From assembly GCF_900444995.1 (NCBI RefSeq), contig NZ_UAPQ01000008.1:124001-188000 (forward strand): a DNA stretch of 64,000 nt. Direction: 5' to 3'. Within the stretch, counting starts at the first letter, position 1. Every line of letters starts with the position of its first letter. The DNA comes from Actinomyces bovis (GTDB lineage: Bacteria > Actinomycetota > Actinomycetes > Actinomycetales > Actinomycetaceae). Positions 53,346 to 62,466 of the stretch are shown here, piece after piece. The position numbers and the translations under genes were made by a program. Below the pieces are notes generated by a model. It saw only the letters and a program-made list of their open reading frames with translations. It was not told where the DNA came from and did no database searches.

Positions 53346-54185
53346 TCAATGCCGCTCGCAGAGGCCCACGCAACCTGTCTGGATATGGCTCAGCGTCTCA
53401 CCACTGGTGCGCTTGGCCACGAGCGTGTCATCGCCCGAGGCAGCAGCATCAAAGAAGGCCTGTACTTCGGCTTGATCCGGAGCCGCCACCTCACCAGAGG
53501 GCGTGGAGAAGCTCAGTGCAGTTACCGCAAAGCCTGCGCCAGTCCATTTGACGGTCTCCTGGGCCCTACCGGTCTTAGCCCCTGCATGAGAGCTGTCATC
53601 ACCCAGCACCTCAATGCCGGATACCGCAAAAGTAAATGTGTCTCCGGAAGCTTGCAGTTCCTCCATCCGGTAGCTGTCAAAGCTCGCGGGTAGGCGCTGT
53701 GCAGTTCCGCCCCACTGCTCCAGCGAACCCAGCAGCTTCAGGTCCTGGTCGTAGATGGCGAGCGAGTCATGAATGTAATTGCCGCCTGCACCACAACTGA
53801 ACAGCACCATGGTGGCCGGACCGTTTGCAAGGGTCACTGAGGTTGCTGGAGACATAGTGACCTTGCTGCCAGGCTGGGGGCCAAGGGCTTCAGAACTAGT
53901 GAAGGCCACCTGGCTGCCAGCGCCAGCCAGAGCAAAATCTGCGCATAACCGTGGCACATCAAGGGTGGAATTAGAGAGGTCAGGGGTGCTTAGGGCGCTC
54001 TCAGTGGCCGTTGGCGTGGAGCCGACGGCGTCGCTAGGTGTTGCAGTACTGGTCTGTGAAGAAGCAGATGTGCTGCTCCCTGAGGCCTTGGCGCCTCCGC
54101 CAGAGCCGCCACAACCGGCAGTTGCTAGCAGGGCTGCTGATACCAGGACAGACAAGGTCATTCGGAGCCGGGACTGGGTTTGCAT
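53346..54185 (-). CDS. Putative lipoprotein, C-terminus possibly frameshifted
   Basis: The 279-residue product has lipoprotein signal MQTQSRLRMTLSVLVSAALLATAGC, a Ser/Thr/Pro linker and a folded domain with LCADFALAGAGSQVAF, VLFSCGAGGNYIHDSLAI and FTFAVSGIEVLGDDSSHAG. The frame stops at 53346. The adjacent frame continues from about 53390 to 53219 with clean coding-like sequence (ASGIDTSGVEAKVPSS, GYNTWLVIEP, FTVKVLGRSFN) and a stop, so a single-base error near 53390 may truncate the real protein. ATG 54185 is preferred because AAGGTGAG lies just upstream; GTG 54194 is an alternative. Confidence 0.65.
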   Translation of the reverse strand: MQTQSRLRMTLSVLVSAALLATAGCGGSGGGAKASGSSTSASSQTSTATPSDAVGSTPTATESALSTPDLSNSTLDVPRLCADFALAGAGSQVAFTSSEALGPQPGSKVTMSPATSVTLANGPATMVLFSCGAGGNYIHDSLAIYDQDLKLLGSLEQWGGTAQRLPASFDSYRMEELQASGDTFTFAVSGIEVLGDDSSHAGAKTGRAQETVKWTGAGFAVTALSFSTPSGEVAAPDQAEVQAFFDAAASGDDTLVAKRTSGETLSHIQTGCVGLCERH

Positions 54186-54296
54186 AGCGCTCACCTTCGA
54201 TCGCAGTTATCCGCAACCCTTCTATGATAAAAGTCAGAAGTAGCTAAAGGGACTGAATCATTAAACCATTTGTCAATGAGCGGCCCAGGGGCATTG

Positions 54297-54884
54297 TTAC
54301 AACTCGGGAAGCAAAGGCCCCACGCTCGCCAGAGCCTGCGTGCATGAGGCCAGTGCCCGTTCCAAATGCAAACGCAGCTGACGGTCAGTGACCCCAGAGC
54401 CCAGATCCACCAGGTAGCTAGCTCGCACCAGCACGCCCTCATCCGTGTCTAGCACACAAACCGTAGGGAAGAACTTATCCCGATTCCAGTCGTTAACCGA
54501 GGCCGCAATCTCATCGCGCTGGGAGGAAGGAGCGGGCTCCGGCCAGTCTCCGGCAATCAACAACCAAGCCGGGCAACCCTCAAGCTCCTCAATCAGGAAA
54601 GGGAAAGAATCCCAAGAGCCCACCAGGCTCACATGGCCATCATCCTCCTGCCGCTGTACGTGGTAGTCCAGATCGGCGATGAGTTTCTCCAGGCGTTCCA
54701 GGGTGAAAGGACGAGTGGTCTCCAAACGCCGTGATACGGCATGTGCCGGAGTGGGGGAGTGAGGGCGGGAACTGCCGGTCTTCAGATTCGATGCGTTTGA
54801 CCTAGGGGTGGGGCTAGGCGACTGTCTGTGCTCACCCGGATGTGGTGAGATGAACTCGCGCAGCAACTTACCGAGCCAACTCAT
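54297..54884 (-). CDS. YbjN-domain protein 1
   Basis: The 195-residue product has an N-terminal Pro/Ser-rich region and a YbjN domain (LEKLIADLDYHVQRQEDDGHVSLVG, FPFLIEEL, VNDWNRDKFFPTVCVLDTDEGVLVRASYLVD, then DRQLRLHLERALASC). YbjN-like folds are related to type III secretion chaperones, but their role in actinobacteria is not established. ATG 54884 overlaps the stop of the upstream YbjN gene (ATGA), so the two products are probably made together and may form a heteromer. Confidence 0.8.
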   Translation of the reverse strand: MSWLGKLLREFISPHPGEHRQSPSPTPRSNASNLKTGSSRPHSPTPAHAVSRRLETTRPFTLERLEKLIADLDYHVQRQEDDGHVSLVGSWDSFPFLIEELEGCPAWLLIAGDWPEPAPSSQRDEIAASVNDWNRDKFFPTVCVLDTDEGVLVRASYLVDLGSGVTDRQLRLHLERALASCTQALASVGPLLPEL

Positions 54885-55363
54885 GATCCCTCCGGCACAC
54901 GCAAGGGGTCAGGGAAAACGTCCTCAGCATGCCGCATTAAGGCCACGATGAAGCGGCAACCAATGAACACAAAGTCCTCCAGCTGCGCGTCAGTCATACC
55001 CGCCTCAAGTGGCATAGTCACCTCACCGTGCAAACGCACCATGCCGCCATCAGACACGGTCAGATACGCCTTGGGGCCGAGCTTCGAAACATTCCAATCC
55101 TCAACCAGCGTCCGCAACTTGGCCAAGTGCTCAATCGTGGCGATGCGATGCCAAGCGCCACGGACTTGAATAGCCCGGGTGTCCTGGAAAACTACGTGAA
55201 CTGTCACGTACCGCCAAGGAATGCCAACGTCCCCCTCATCGTCCACAAAATGGCGCAATCCCAGTGACTTAACAACCGCCAGCACTCGCGAGACGTCAAC
55301 CGGCGTCGGCACCGCAGGTCGCGGTGTCTCAGTTCCGGCGGCAGCAGGCGAAGGAGAGGGCAT
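54881..55363 (-). CDS. YbjN-domain protein 2
   Basis: The 160-residue product from ATG 55363 (a GTG two codons upstream is an alternative) has the YbjN domain (VDVSRVLAVVKSLGLRHFVDDEGD, VVFQDTRAIQVRGAWHR, VEDWNVSKLGPKAYLTV, DAQLEDFVFIGCRFIVAL). It is a paralogue of the downstream gene and coupled to it by a 4-bp overlap. The pair sits between the miaB and miaA genes, a placement seen in several actinobacteria. Confidence 0.8.
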   Translation of the reverse strand: MPSPSPAAAGTETPRPAVPTPVDVSRVLAVVKSLGLRHFVDDEGDVGIPWRYVTVHVVFQDTRAIQVRGAWHRIATIEHLAKLRTLVEDWNVSKLGPKAYLTVSDGGMVRLHGEVTMPLEAGMTDAQLEDFVFIGCRFIVALMRHAEDVFPDPLRVPEGS

Positions 55364-55424
55364 AGGCACAGCCTAACTGGCGGGATGCGTATCAGGGCAT
55401 CCCAGAGCTCCCACTGTCTAACCT

Positions 55425-56390
55425 GTGACCGTGAGCAAACGCGTAGCAGTAGTCGGCCCGACTGCCGCCGGCAAGTCAGACCTAGCCCTGGAACTAGGGG
55501 AACACTTGGGTGGCCCAAAGGGGGTAGAGATCATAAACGCCGATGCCTCCCAGCTCTACCAAGGCATGGACATCGGCACCGCCAAGCTCTCAGTCCAACA
55601 GCGCCGCGGCTTCCCCCACCACCAGTTGGATGTGCTCACCGTCCGCGAGGCAGCCAGCGTGGCCGCCTACCAACGTCACGCCCGCACTGACCTGCACGGC
55701 ATCGCAGAACGGGGGCGGCGCGCGATCATTGTTGGCGGCTCAGGTCTATACGTGCGCGCGATAACCGACGCCCTAGACTTCCCCGGCACAGACTCTGCCG
55801 TGCGCGCAAGCTTAGAGGAGCGCGCCCAGCGGGAAGGAACCCGCGCGCTGTGGGAAGAACTCGCCACCACCGATCCCGCCAGCGCCAAACGCATTGAGCC
55901 AGCCAACACCCGCAAGATCGTGCGTGCCCTAGAGGTAGTGCAGGTCACCGGCCGTCCCTTCTCTGCCACCCTTCCCGCCTACACCGACGCCGTCCCTACC
56001 ATCCATCTGGCCCTGCGCCCCCCACGCGCGGCGCTTAACACCCGGATCAACACCCGCGCCCAAGCGATGTTTGACGGCGGGCTGTTGGAAGAGACAGCAG
56101 CCCTGGTGGACCTGGGCCTGCGCGAGGGGCCCACCGCCTCCCGCGCCATCGGTTACGCGCAGGCGCTCGCGGTCCTAGTGGGCGCTATGAGCCTGCCTGA
56201 AGCCGTGGAAGCCACGGCTGCGGCCACCCGCAAGCTCGCCTCCCGCCAGATCAAATGGTTCCGCCGCGACCCTCGCCTGCACTGGATAGACGTCGACCTA
56301 AAGGACGACGGCACCATGCCCACAGGGGAGTGGGAGCGCGTGACCGAAGTGGCATTAAGCCTGGTTCAGGCTGCCGACCCCGTCGCATAG
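55425..56390 (+). CDS. miaA: tRNA dimethylallyltransferase
   Basis: The 321-residue enzyme transfers a dimethylallyl group to N6 of A37 in tRNAs reading UNN codons, the substrate for MiaB. Motifs are P-loop VVGPTAAGKSDLALEL, INADASQLYQGMDIGTAK, HHQLDVL, VGGSGLYVRAI and the C-terminal ASRQIKWFRRDPRLHWID. It starts at GTG 55425 or 55431. It is followed 9 bp later by the dapF homologue, giving a miaA-dapF unit. Confidence 0.96.
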   Translation: MTVSKRVAVVGPTAAGKSDLALELGEHLGGPKGVEIINADASQLYQGMDIGTAKLSVQQRRGFPHHQLDVLTVREAASVAAYQRHARTDLHGIAERGRRAIIVGGSGLYVRAITDALDFPGTDSAVRASLEERAQREGTRALWEELATTDPASAKRIEPANTRKIVRALEVVQVTGRPFSATLPAYTDAVPTIHLALRPPRAALNTRINTRAQAMFDGGLLEETAALVDLGLREGPTASRAIGYAQALAVLVGAMSLPEAVEATAAATRKLASRQIKWFRRDPRLHWIDVDLKDDGTMPTGEWERVTEVALSLVQAADPVA

Positions 56391-56399
56391 GCTTGGCAC

Positions 56400-57374
56400 A
56401 TGACCAAGCAGCAGCCAGGTGAGGCCTCAACAGCGGCCCTCAGAGGCCTTGAGCTCCTCAAGGGCCACAGCACTGGCAAAGACTTTCTGCTGCTGATAGA
56501 CCCGGACTGCCAGGTATCTCTGACTTCCGGCCAGGTGGCCTCCATCTGTAATCGCCGCACCGGCATCGGCGCAGACGGATTTGTGCGTGTGGCGCGTACC
56601 AGCGCTTTGCCCGGCGCCGAGGCCTTTGCAAAGGCTGTGCCTGAGGCACAGTGGTTCATGGACTGCTACCAGGCTGACGGCTCCGTGGCCGAGATATGTG
56701 GCAATGATTCCGAGCTCTTCGCTCATGTACTTGACGCCGAAGGGCTGTGCCCAATTCCGGATGGCGGCAGCCTCATCATTGCTACCCGCAGCGGTGCGCG
56801 CGCTATCACCCGTGCCGGCGAGCTATGGACCGTGGATATGGGGTCGGCCACTTTAAGGCGCCCTGAGGGGGCCGTGGCGGATGCAAGCCTGGAGGGCTGG
56901 GACACCCTGGTGGAGCTCCCTGGTCTGGATGGTCATCGGGCTGCTCTAAGCCTTAGCCTGCCCACCGCCCACGTCGTCGTCGCCCTAGCTGATGAAGCCG
57001 AACTGGACTCCGTTGACTTCGCCGGGCTCACCGGTTCTGAAACGCTTGACCTGCTGCCGGTTCCCCCGGATGGAAGCAACCTCGATGTCGTGGTGCCCCT
57101 AGGCGCGGATGAAGAGGATGGTGCTCTAGTAGGGCGTGCGCGAGTGCGCAGTCTGGAGCACGGCGTGGGTGAGGCTCAATCCAGTGGCACCGGATGCTGC
57201 GCCGTCGCCGTCGCCTTGCACGAATGGGAAGGCGAGGGGGCTCCTCAGGACTACCTGTTGGAGGTGCCCGGAGGCAGCCTAGGCGTGCACGTAGGCACAG
57301 ACCCCTGGGCCCCCGGAGCCACCGTGCTGCTCACCGGCCCCGCCCAAATCACCGGCCGCATCACCTTGGCCTGA
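56400..57374 (+). CDS. dapF: Diaminopimelate epimerase-like protein with altered catalytic motifs
   Basis: The 324-residue DapF-family fold is placed after miaA, as in many actinobacteria. DapF normally uses two Cys as acid/base, one in the CGNGxR motif and one in the (A/S)CGTG motif. Here the first motif reads YQADGSVAEICGNDSELFA, keeping the Cys but losing the glycine-arginine pair. The second reads EHGVGEAQSSGTGCCA, with Ser for the catalytic Cys and His for the usual Arg in YERGVGE. Function as a classical epimerase is therefore doubtful. It could be an inactive relic, a different racemase, or a scaffold. ATG 56400 is 9 bp after miaA. Confidence 0.85.
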   Translation: MTKQQPGEASTAALRGLELLKGHSTGKDFLLLIDPDCQVSLTSGQVASICNRRTGIGADGFVRVARTSALPGAEAFAKAVPEAQWFMDCYQADGSVAEICGNDSELFAHVLDAEGLCPIPDGGSLIIATRSGARAITRAGELWTVDMGSATLRRPEGAVADASLEGWDTLVELPGLDGHRAALSLSLPTAHVVVALADEAELDSVDFAGLTGSETLDLLPVPPDGSNLDVVVPLGADEEDGALVGRARVRSLEHGVGEAQSSGTGCCAVAVALHEWEGEGAPQDYLLEVPGGSLGVHVGTDPWAPGATVLLTGPAQITGRITLA

Positions 57375-57441
57375 AAACAACCACCTGACCGTTTCCACCA
57401 GGATCGTCCAGGTTCAAGAAGAACACCGACAACCGGAGTGA

Positions 57442-58884
57442 TTGAGTCACTTGACTGCCCCACACGCAAAAGCAAATGTCAGTAATGAGAACGCCAAGAG
57501 CTCTGACGCCAGGCGGGCGCCAGGCGGCGGCGCCCTGCTCACCACCGGGCTAATGCTCTTCGCCCTGTTCTTCGGCGCTGGCAACTTGATCTTCCCGCCG
57601 GTGCTCGGCGCCAGCTCAGGGCGACACCTGCCCCTGGTCATGATCGGCTTCCTCCTTACGGGCGTGCTCATGCCGCTGATCTCCCTGATCGCCGTATCCA
57701 CCTCCGGTGAGGGAGTACTGGGCCTAGCAAATCGCGTGGGCAAAGTCTTTGGCATGGCGATGCCCGCCGCCGTCTACCTAGCTATCGGCCCGCTCTATGC
57801 CATTCCGCGCGTCGCCACGGTCTCCTACGAGCTGGCCACCAAACCAGTGCTTGAGCTAATGGGGCTCAGCGGAGGCCAACTCGCCCTAGCTGCACACGCG
57901 CTGGTGTTCTTTTCGGTGACCCTGTACCTGGCCATCACCCCCTCAAAGCTGGCAGACCGGGTAGGTAAGTTCCTGACGCCAGCCCTGCTCGGACTGATTG
58001 CTGTGCTTTGTACTGCGGTGCTGCTCCGCGGGCAGACGGTGGCCCGTGAGGCCGTGGAGCCTTTTGCTACCAGTCCTATGACCACTGGCCTGACCCGCGG
58101 CTACTTCACCATGGATGTGCTGGGGGCGATTGTCTTTGGGATCGTGGTGATCTCCGCAGTGCGTGAGCAAGGATTCGTGGGCACACGGCAGGTTATGCGG
58201 GCCACCAGTGGGGCCGCTGTCATATCTGCCGTGTTACTTGGTTTGGTTTACGGCGGGCTGGCTTTGGTGGGCGCCCGAGTATCAGGAGACCCGAGTGATG
58301 GCACCGCCTTGCTGCGTGCCGCCTCAACCATGGCCTTGGGCACCACCGGCACGCTCGTTTTCGCGGCCATTGTCCTGTTGGCATGCTTGACCACTGCGGT
58401 TGGTCTGATGGCTGCTTGGGCCGGCTACGGAGTCTCCAAGTTGCCAACACTAAGCTTTGCGCGCCATGTGGTGGTGGGCACGGTGGTGGCCTTTGCCTTG
58501 GCTAACCTAGGGCTGACCTTGATCCTGCGGATCGTTTCCCCGGTGACGCTGCTGCTCTACCCGATCACCATTGCTCTAGTGGTGGTGACTATTTTGGACA
58601 CTGTGGCTCCAGGTCACCTGCGCCTGACTTACCAGGGGGCGACGGCGACGGCGGCCGTGCTCGGGGCGGTTTCGGCATTGGCTGACATTGGGGTAAAAGC
58701 CCCCAGTGAATTGCTGGCCCGCACCGGCCTGTGGAATGACGCCACCGGCTGGATTCTTCCCACTGTGTTAGTGGCTGCGGTATGCCTGGCCTTGGATGTA
58801 CGCGCAGGCCGTTGGAGCACCCCGGCCTCTGACCAATCGGGCGTCACGGAGCAAGTTGAGCGGGCTGTTACTGGTCAGGGTTGA
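57442..58884 (+). CDS. brnQ: Branched-chain amino acid transporter (BrnQ family)
   Basis: The 480-residue integral membrane protein has about 12 TM helices and imports Leu, Ile and Val with a cation. Family motifs are LFALFFGAGNLIFPPVLGASSG (near residues 36-57), GPLYAIPRVATVSYELA and VISAVREQGFVGTRQVMRAT. It starts at TTG 57442, with the first TM beginning at about 32; a later start is possible. It ends tail-to-tail with the leftward methyltransferase gene, overlapping by 17 bp. Confidence 0.92.
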   Translation: MSHLTAPHAKANVSNENAKSSDARRAPGGGALLTTGLMLFALFFGAGNLIFPPVLGASSGRHLPLVMIGFLLTGVLMPLISLIAVSTSGEGVLGLANRVGKVFGMAMPAAVYLAIGPLYAIPRVATVSYELATKPVLELMGLSGGQLALAAHALVFFSVTLYLAITPSKLADRVGKFLTPALLGLIAVLCTAVLLRGQTVAREAVEPFATSPMTTGLTRGYFTMDVLGAIVFGIVVISAVREQGFVGTRQVMRATSGAAVISAVLLGLVYGGLALVGARVSGDPSDGTALLRAASTMALGTTGTLVFAAIVLLACLTTAVGLMAAWAGYGVSKLPTLSFARHVVVGTVVAFALANLGLTLILRIVSPVTLLLYPITIALVVVTILDTVAPGHLRLTYQGATATAAVLGAVSALADIGVKAPSELLARTGLWNDATGWILPTVLVAAVCLALDVRAGRWSTPASDQSGVTEQVERAVTGQG

Positions 58885-59488
58885 GCACCCGGAGCACTCG
58901 GAAGCCCTTGGAGGAAGCCGCTTTCTGTACTTCGAAGCCCTGCTCTCCCAGCCACTTGGCTAGCGAATCCGCCCCCAAGTTCTTGCCCACCACCAGCCAG
59001 GCTTCGCCGTCAGCAGCTAGCAGTGGTAGCCAGCTGAGCAGCAGTTCATGCAGTGCCTCTTTGCCGATGCGCACCGGCGGGTTGGACCAGATCAGGTCCA
59101 GGCGGGTGTCATTGGCCTGCAGCTCGGAGCGCAAGGCCTCCGCCGGGACCGCCCGCACATTAGTGTAGCCATGGGCGACGGCGTTGCGCGCGGTGAGATC
59201 CAGCGCCCGCTCATTTACATCCGCCGCCAGTACGGTGGCCGCAGGAGCCGCATCTGCCAAGGCTAAGGTTATAGGGCCCCAACCACATCCCAGGTCTAGG
59301 AAAGTGCCACGGGTTGGAGGCTCTGGCACCTGGTCAAGCAGCACCTGCGTGCCCTTGTCCAGGCGGTCCGAGGAGAAAACCCCAGAGGCCGTGGTTACCT
59401 TAAACTCGCGCCCCCGGATGGTGAAGACATGCTGGCGTTCTGCGGCCTCAGTAGCCGGGGAGGCGGTGAAGTAGTGCTGCTCGCTCAC
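58868..59488 (-). CDS. RsmC-like class I methyltransferase
   Basis: The 206-residue product has FLDLGCGWGPITLALAD (motif I, near 66), ADVNERALDLTARNAV, and the catalytic motif IV SNPPVRIG (NPP(Y/F/V) type for exocyclic-amine N-methylation), as in the RsmC/MTS family (guanine-N2 methylation of 16S rRNA in E. coli). The N-terminal domain of full-length RsmC is missing, as in actinobacterial relatives. The substrate is probably rRNA or another RNA, by analogy. Convergent with brnQ. Confidence 0.88.
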   Translation of the reverse strand: MSEQHYFTASPATEAAERQHVFTIRGREFKVTTASGVFSSDRLDKGTQVLLDQVPEPPTRGTFLDLGCGWGPITLALADAAPAATVLAADVNERALDLTARNAVAHGYTNVRAVPAEALRSELQANDTRLDLIWSNPPVRIGKEALHELLLSWLPLLAADGEAWLVVGKNLGADSLAKWLGEQGFEVQKAASSKGFRVLRVLNPDQ

Positions 59489-59510
59489 GTTCTGAGAGTA
59501 ACGCCTGCCC

Positions 59511-60612
59511 TCAGGCTGCCCGGCGTGCCAGCAGCGGCGTCAGGGACAGCATGACCGTAAGGAGTAGTACCACGATAACCACCCGCGCTGCCTCGACGCC
59601 GTCGGCACTTGGAGCCACCACAGCGGTAACGAAAGTGCCCAGTGCTGCGCCTCCCACTGCTCCACCAACCGTCACCGATGTAGCGATCCGGGCCTGTGAG
59701 ATGCAGTCCGCTGGTAGGTCCAACTCATTGGGATCGGTGACGCAGCGGGTCAAGGTGTCCTGATGGGTCCAGCCCATACCGGCCCCCATTAGCGCCCACC
59801 CTAAATGTAATCCCCACCAGGGCAACACCGCCCCCAGGGCAGCGGCCACCGCGCAGCCACCCAGGCCAAAAAGCACAGCAGCCGCCACCGTGCGGCGTCC
59901 GTAAACCAGGGCGTTCTCAGCAGGGTGAGCGCCACACCACATGGCCACCACACTCCAGCAAAGGCCCGCGCTGGTCAGTGCCCAGCCGATGGCCCCGGGA
60001 GTCAATCCCAGCACGTCATGGGCAGCAGGGGAAATCAGGTAGTCCAAGGAAAAATAGGCGCCGCTGAGCCAAGTAAGCACGGCCAGGGCAGCAGGCCGGC
60101 CCCGCAAGACCTGAGTAACCCCGGCAGGAAAGACGCGCGCGCAAGCCCATACGATCAAGACCCCAGCTAAAACGCTGGCCATCCAGAAGCGGTAGGAGGA
60201 GGCCGAGAAGGCCCCCAGCAAGGCCACACCTGTGGCCAGCGCGATAGCAGGGAGCCAGGGTGCGTCATCGTCCGAGTGCACGTGCAGGTCCCGGATCGTG
60301 CGTGCAGCGGCAGACCGCGCGAGCACCAGTAGCGGCAGGTAGCCCACCAGGGCCCAGCATCGCCCCGCCCAAGGGCATGGTCAGGAAGGCCGGTACCTGG
60401 GCCGCGGCTGTAACCAGACCGTACTGATCACGTGCCCCCAGCTCCGTGGCCATAAAAGGCAACACCATCTGCCCCACATAGACCTGCATGCCGGTTAGCA
60501 ACTCCACCGCCAACATCGCCAACGCCAGATGTCCCGTGCGGGTAGTGAGCACGGACCGCAGCGAGAGGGAGGGGAAGGGCAACGCTGCGTCTGGGCTATC
60601 GGGCTGGCTCAC
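59511..60612 (-). pseudogene. MFS transporter, single-base frameshift
   Basis: Two frames together give an MFS-type permease. The N-terminus (TTRTGHLALAMLAVELLTGMQVYVGQMVL, GARDQYGLVTAAAQVPAFLTM) ends in the frame of 60612 at PLGGAMLG. It continues in the other frame with LVGYLPLLVLARSAAA to RRAA at 59511. Loss of one G near 60352-60354 accounts for the shift (GALVGY would be the joined sequence). Joined, it would give about 366 residues with about 12 TM, slightly short for the family. The substrate is unknown. Confidence 0.82.
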
Positions 60613-60822
60613 AAGCAGAGCCTAGCCAGCCCAGTTAGGCAGGTGGCAGGCCCCACATTGGCCCGGTGGGCTAGGCGGCGCTACGATGCCGCCCATGTGG
60701 AACCTCCGTATGCGCTGAGCCGGGAACGGCGCCGCGCCAAGACGCCAAACCAGAACCGCCCCCAATGTGGGTCCGTAGAGCCTCGCTCCGGACCACCGCA
60801 CGCATACGCAAAGGACCCCTTC

Positions 60823-62442
60823 TTGACCAACCAGTCTATTAATCCACAATCAGTTTCTGCCGATCCCGGTGCCGCCCCGGACAGCGTTGCCGCTCCTAGT
60901 GCCGCACCTACCGCGGAGGACATCGTCAGCCGCATCCTGTCCCGCCAAGGCACTGCCCTAGCCTCCACCGCCGGCGAACACGAGCACCGTGAACTCTCCG
61001 ACGACGGGGCTCTGGAACGTGAGGCTCGCGCAGGCACCCGCCGTGTCGCCTCCCTGTCCACTGAGCTGGAGGACGTAAGTGAGGTTGAGTACCGGCAGAT
61101 CCGCCTAGAAAAAGTGGTGTTGGTGGGGCTGGACTTACCGCAGGCCACTGGTGCCAGTGCTTCTGTCCTGGATGCTGCCGATGCCCAAGACGCAGCAACC
61201 TCGCTAGCGGAACTCGCCGCTCTGGCCGAGACCGCGGGATCAGAGGTCCTAGACGCCCTGATCCAGAAACGCGATCACCCTGACCCAGCCACCTACCTGG
61301 GCTCCGGCAAAGCCAAAGAACTCGCCGAGATGGTGCGCGCTGCCGGAGCAGACACGGTCATCGTGGACTCCGAGCTGGCACCTTCACAGCGGCGCGCCCT
61401 GGAAGACACGGTGGGAGTCAAAGTAGTTGACCGCACTGCCTTGATCCTGGACATCTTCGCCCAGCACGCCAAGTCCCGGGAAGGCAAAGCCCAGGTGGAG
61501 CTAGCGCAACTCGAGTACTTGCTGCCACGCCTACGCGGTTGGGGTGAGTCCATGTCCCGTCAGGCCGGTGGCCGCGTGGCAGGCGGACAGGGCATCGGCT
61601 CACGTGGCCCCGGCGAAACCAAGATTGAGCTGGACCGCCGCCGTATCCGCGACCGCATGGCTAAGCTCCGTCGGGAGATTAAGGCCATGGCTTCTTCCCG
61701 CGAAGTCAAGCGTGGCTCGCGCCGCCGTGGTCCCATCCCCTCAGTGGCCATCGCCGGATACACCAACGCCGGGAAATCCTCGCTCATGAACGCCCTGACC
61801 GACGCCGGTTTGCTAGTTCAGGACGCGCTCTTCGCCACCCTGGATCCGACCGTCCGCCGCGCAGAAACCGCTGATGGGCGCGTCTACACGCTCACCGATA
61901 CGGTCGGCTTCGTGCGCAATCTGCCACACGGGCTAATTGAAGCCTTCCGCTCTACCTTGGAAGAGGTGGCCGGGGCAGACCTCGTATTGCACGTGGTCGA
62001 CGCCGCCCACCCTGCCCCCCTGGCCCAGATCGCCGCTGTCCGCCAAGTGCTGACAGACATTCCCGGCGCCCTGGAGGTGCCCGAACTACTGGTTCTCAAC
62101 AAGGCTGATCTAGCAGACGCCGTCACCCTGGCCGCTCTACGCACCAGGCTGCCGGGTGCCGCTATCGTTTCAGCTCACACAGGTGAGGGAATTGCTGAGT
62201 TAGAGGAGCGCATCGCTCAACTCTTGCCTCGTCCCAATGTACAAGTGGATCTGGTGGTGCCCTACTCGCGCGGAGACCTAGTCTCCCGGTTCCACGCAGA
62301 CGGGGAAATCGACGCCGTCGAGTACGAGGAGGCCGGCACGCGCTTGCGCGGGCGGGTCGACGCGGCCTTGGCCGCAGAGCTCCAGAGTGCCGCCGCAGAG
62401 GTGTCAGCGATGCGGGTAGCTGAGGCCGAACAGCTCGCCTGA
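60823..62442 (+). CDS. hflX: GTPase HflX
   Basis: The 539-residue ribosome-associated GTPase can split or rescue stalled ribosomes under stress. The N-terminal glycine-rich helical domain includes YLGSGKAKELAE and SRGPGETKIELDRRRIRDRM. The G domain begins near 310: G1 GYTNAGKSS, G2 TLDPTVRRA, G3 DTVGFVRNLPHGLIEAF, G4 NKADL, G5 SAHTGEG. It starts at TTG 60823 (LTNQSINPQ) after AAAGGA; a longer upstream frame is not coding-like. It is followed 24 bp later by the dinG homologue. Confidence 0.95.
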   Translation: MTNQSINPQSVSADPGAAPDSVAAPSAAPTAEDIVSRILSRQGTALASTAGEHEHRELSDDGALEREARAGTRRVASLSTELEDVSEVEYRQIRLEKVVLVGLDLPQATGASASVLDAADAQDAATSLAELAALAETAGSEVLDALIQKRDHPDPATYLGSGKAKELAEMVRAAGADTVIVDSELAPSQRRALEDTVGVKVVDRTALILDIFAQHAKSREGKAQVELAQLEYLLPRLRGWGESMSRQAGGRVAGGQGIGSRGPGETKIELDRRRIRDRMAKLRREIKAMASSREVKRGSRRRGPIPSVAIAGYTNAGKSSLMNALTDAGLLVQDALFATLDPTVRRAETADGRVYTLTDTVGFVRNLPHGLIEAFRSTLEEVAGADLVLHVVDAAHPAPLAQIAAVRQVLTDIPGALEVPELLVLNKADLADAVTLAALRTRLPGAAIVSAHTGEGIAELEERIAQLLPRPNVQVDLVVPYSRGDLVSRFHADGEIDAVEYEEAGTRLRGRVDAALAAELQSAAAEVSAMRVAEAEQLA

Positions 62443-62466
62443 GACGAGCCGGTGGAATAACGGCAA

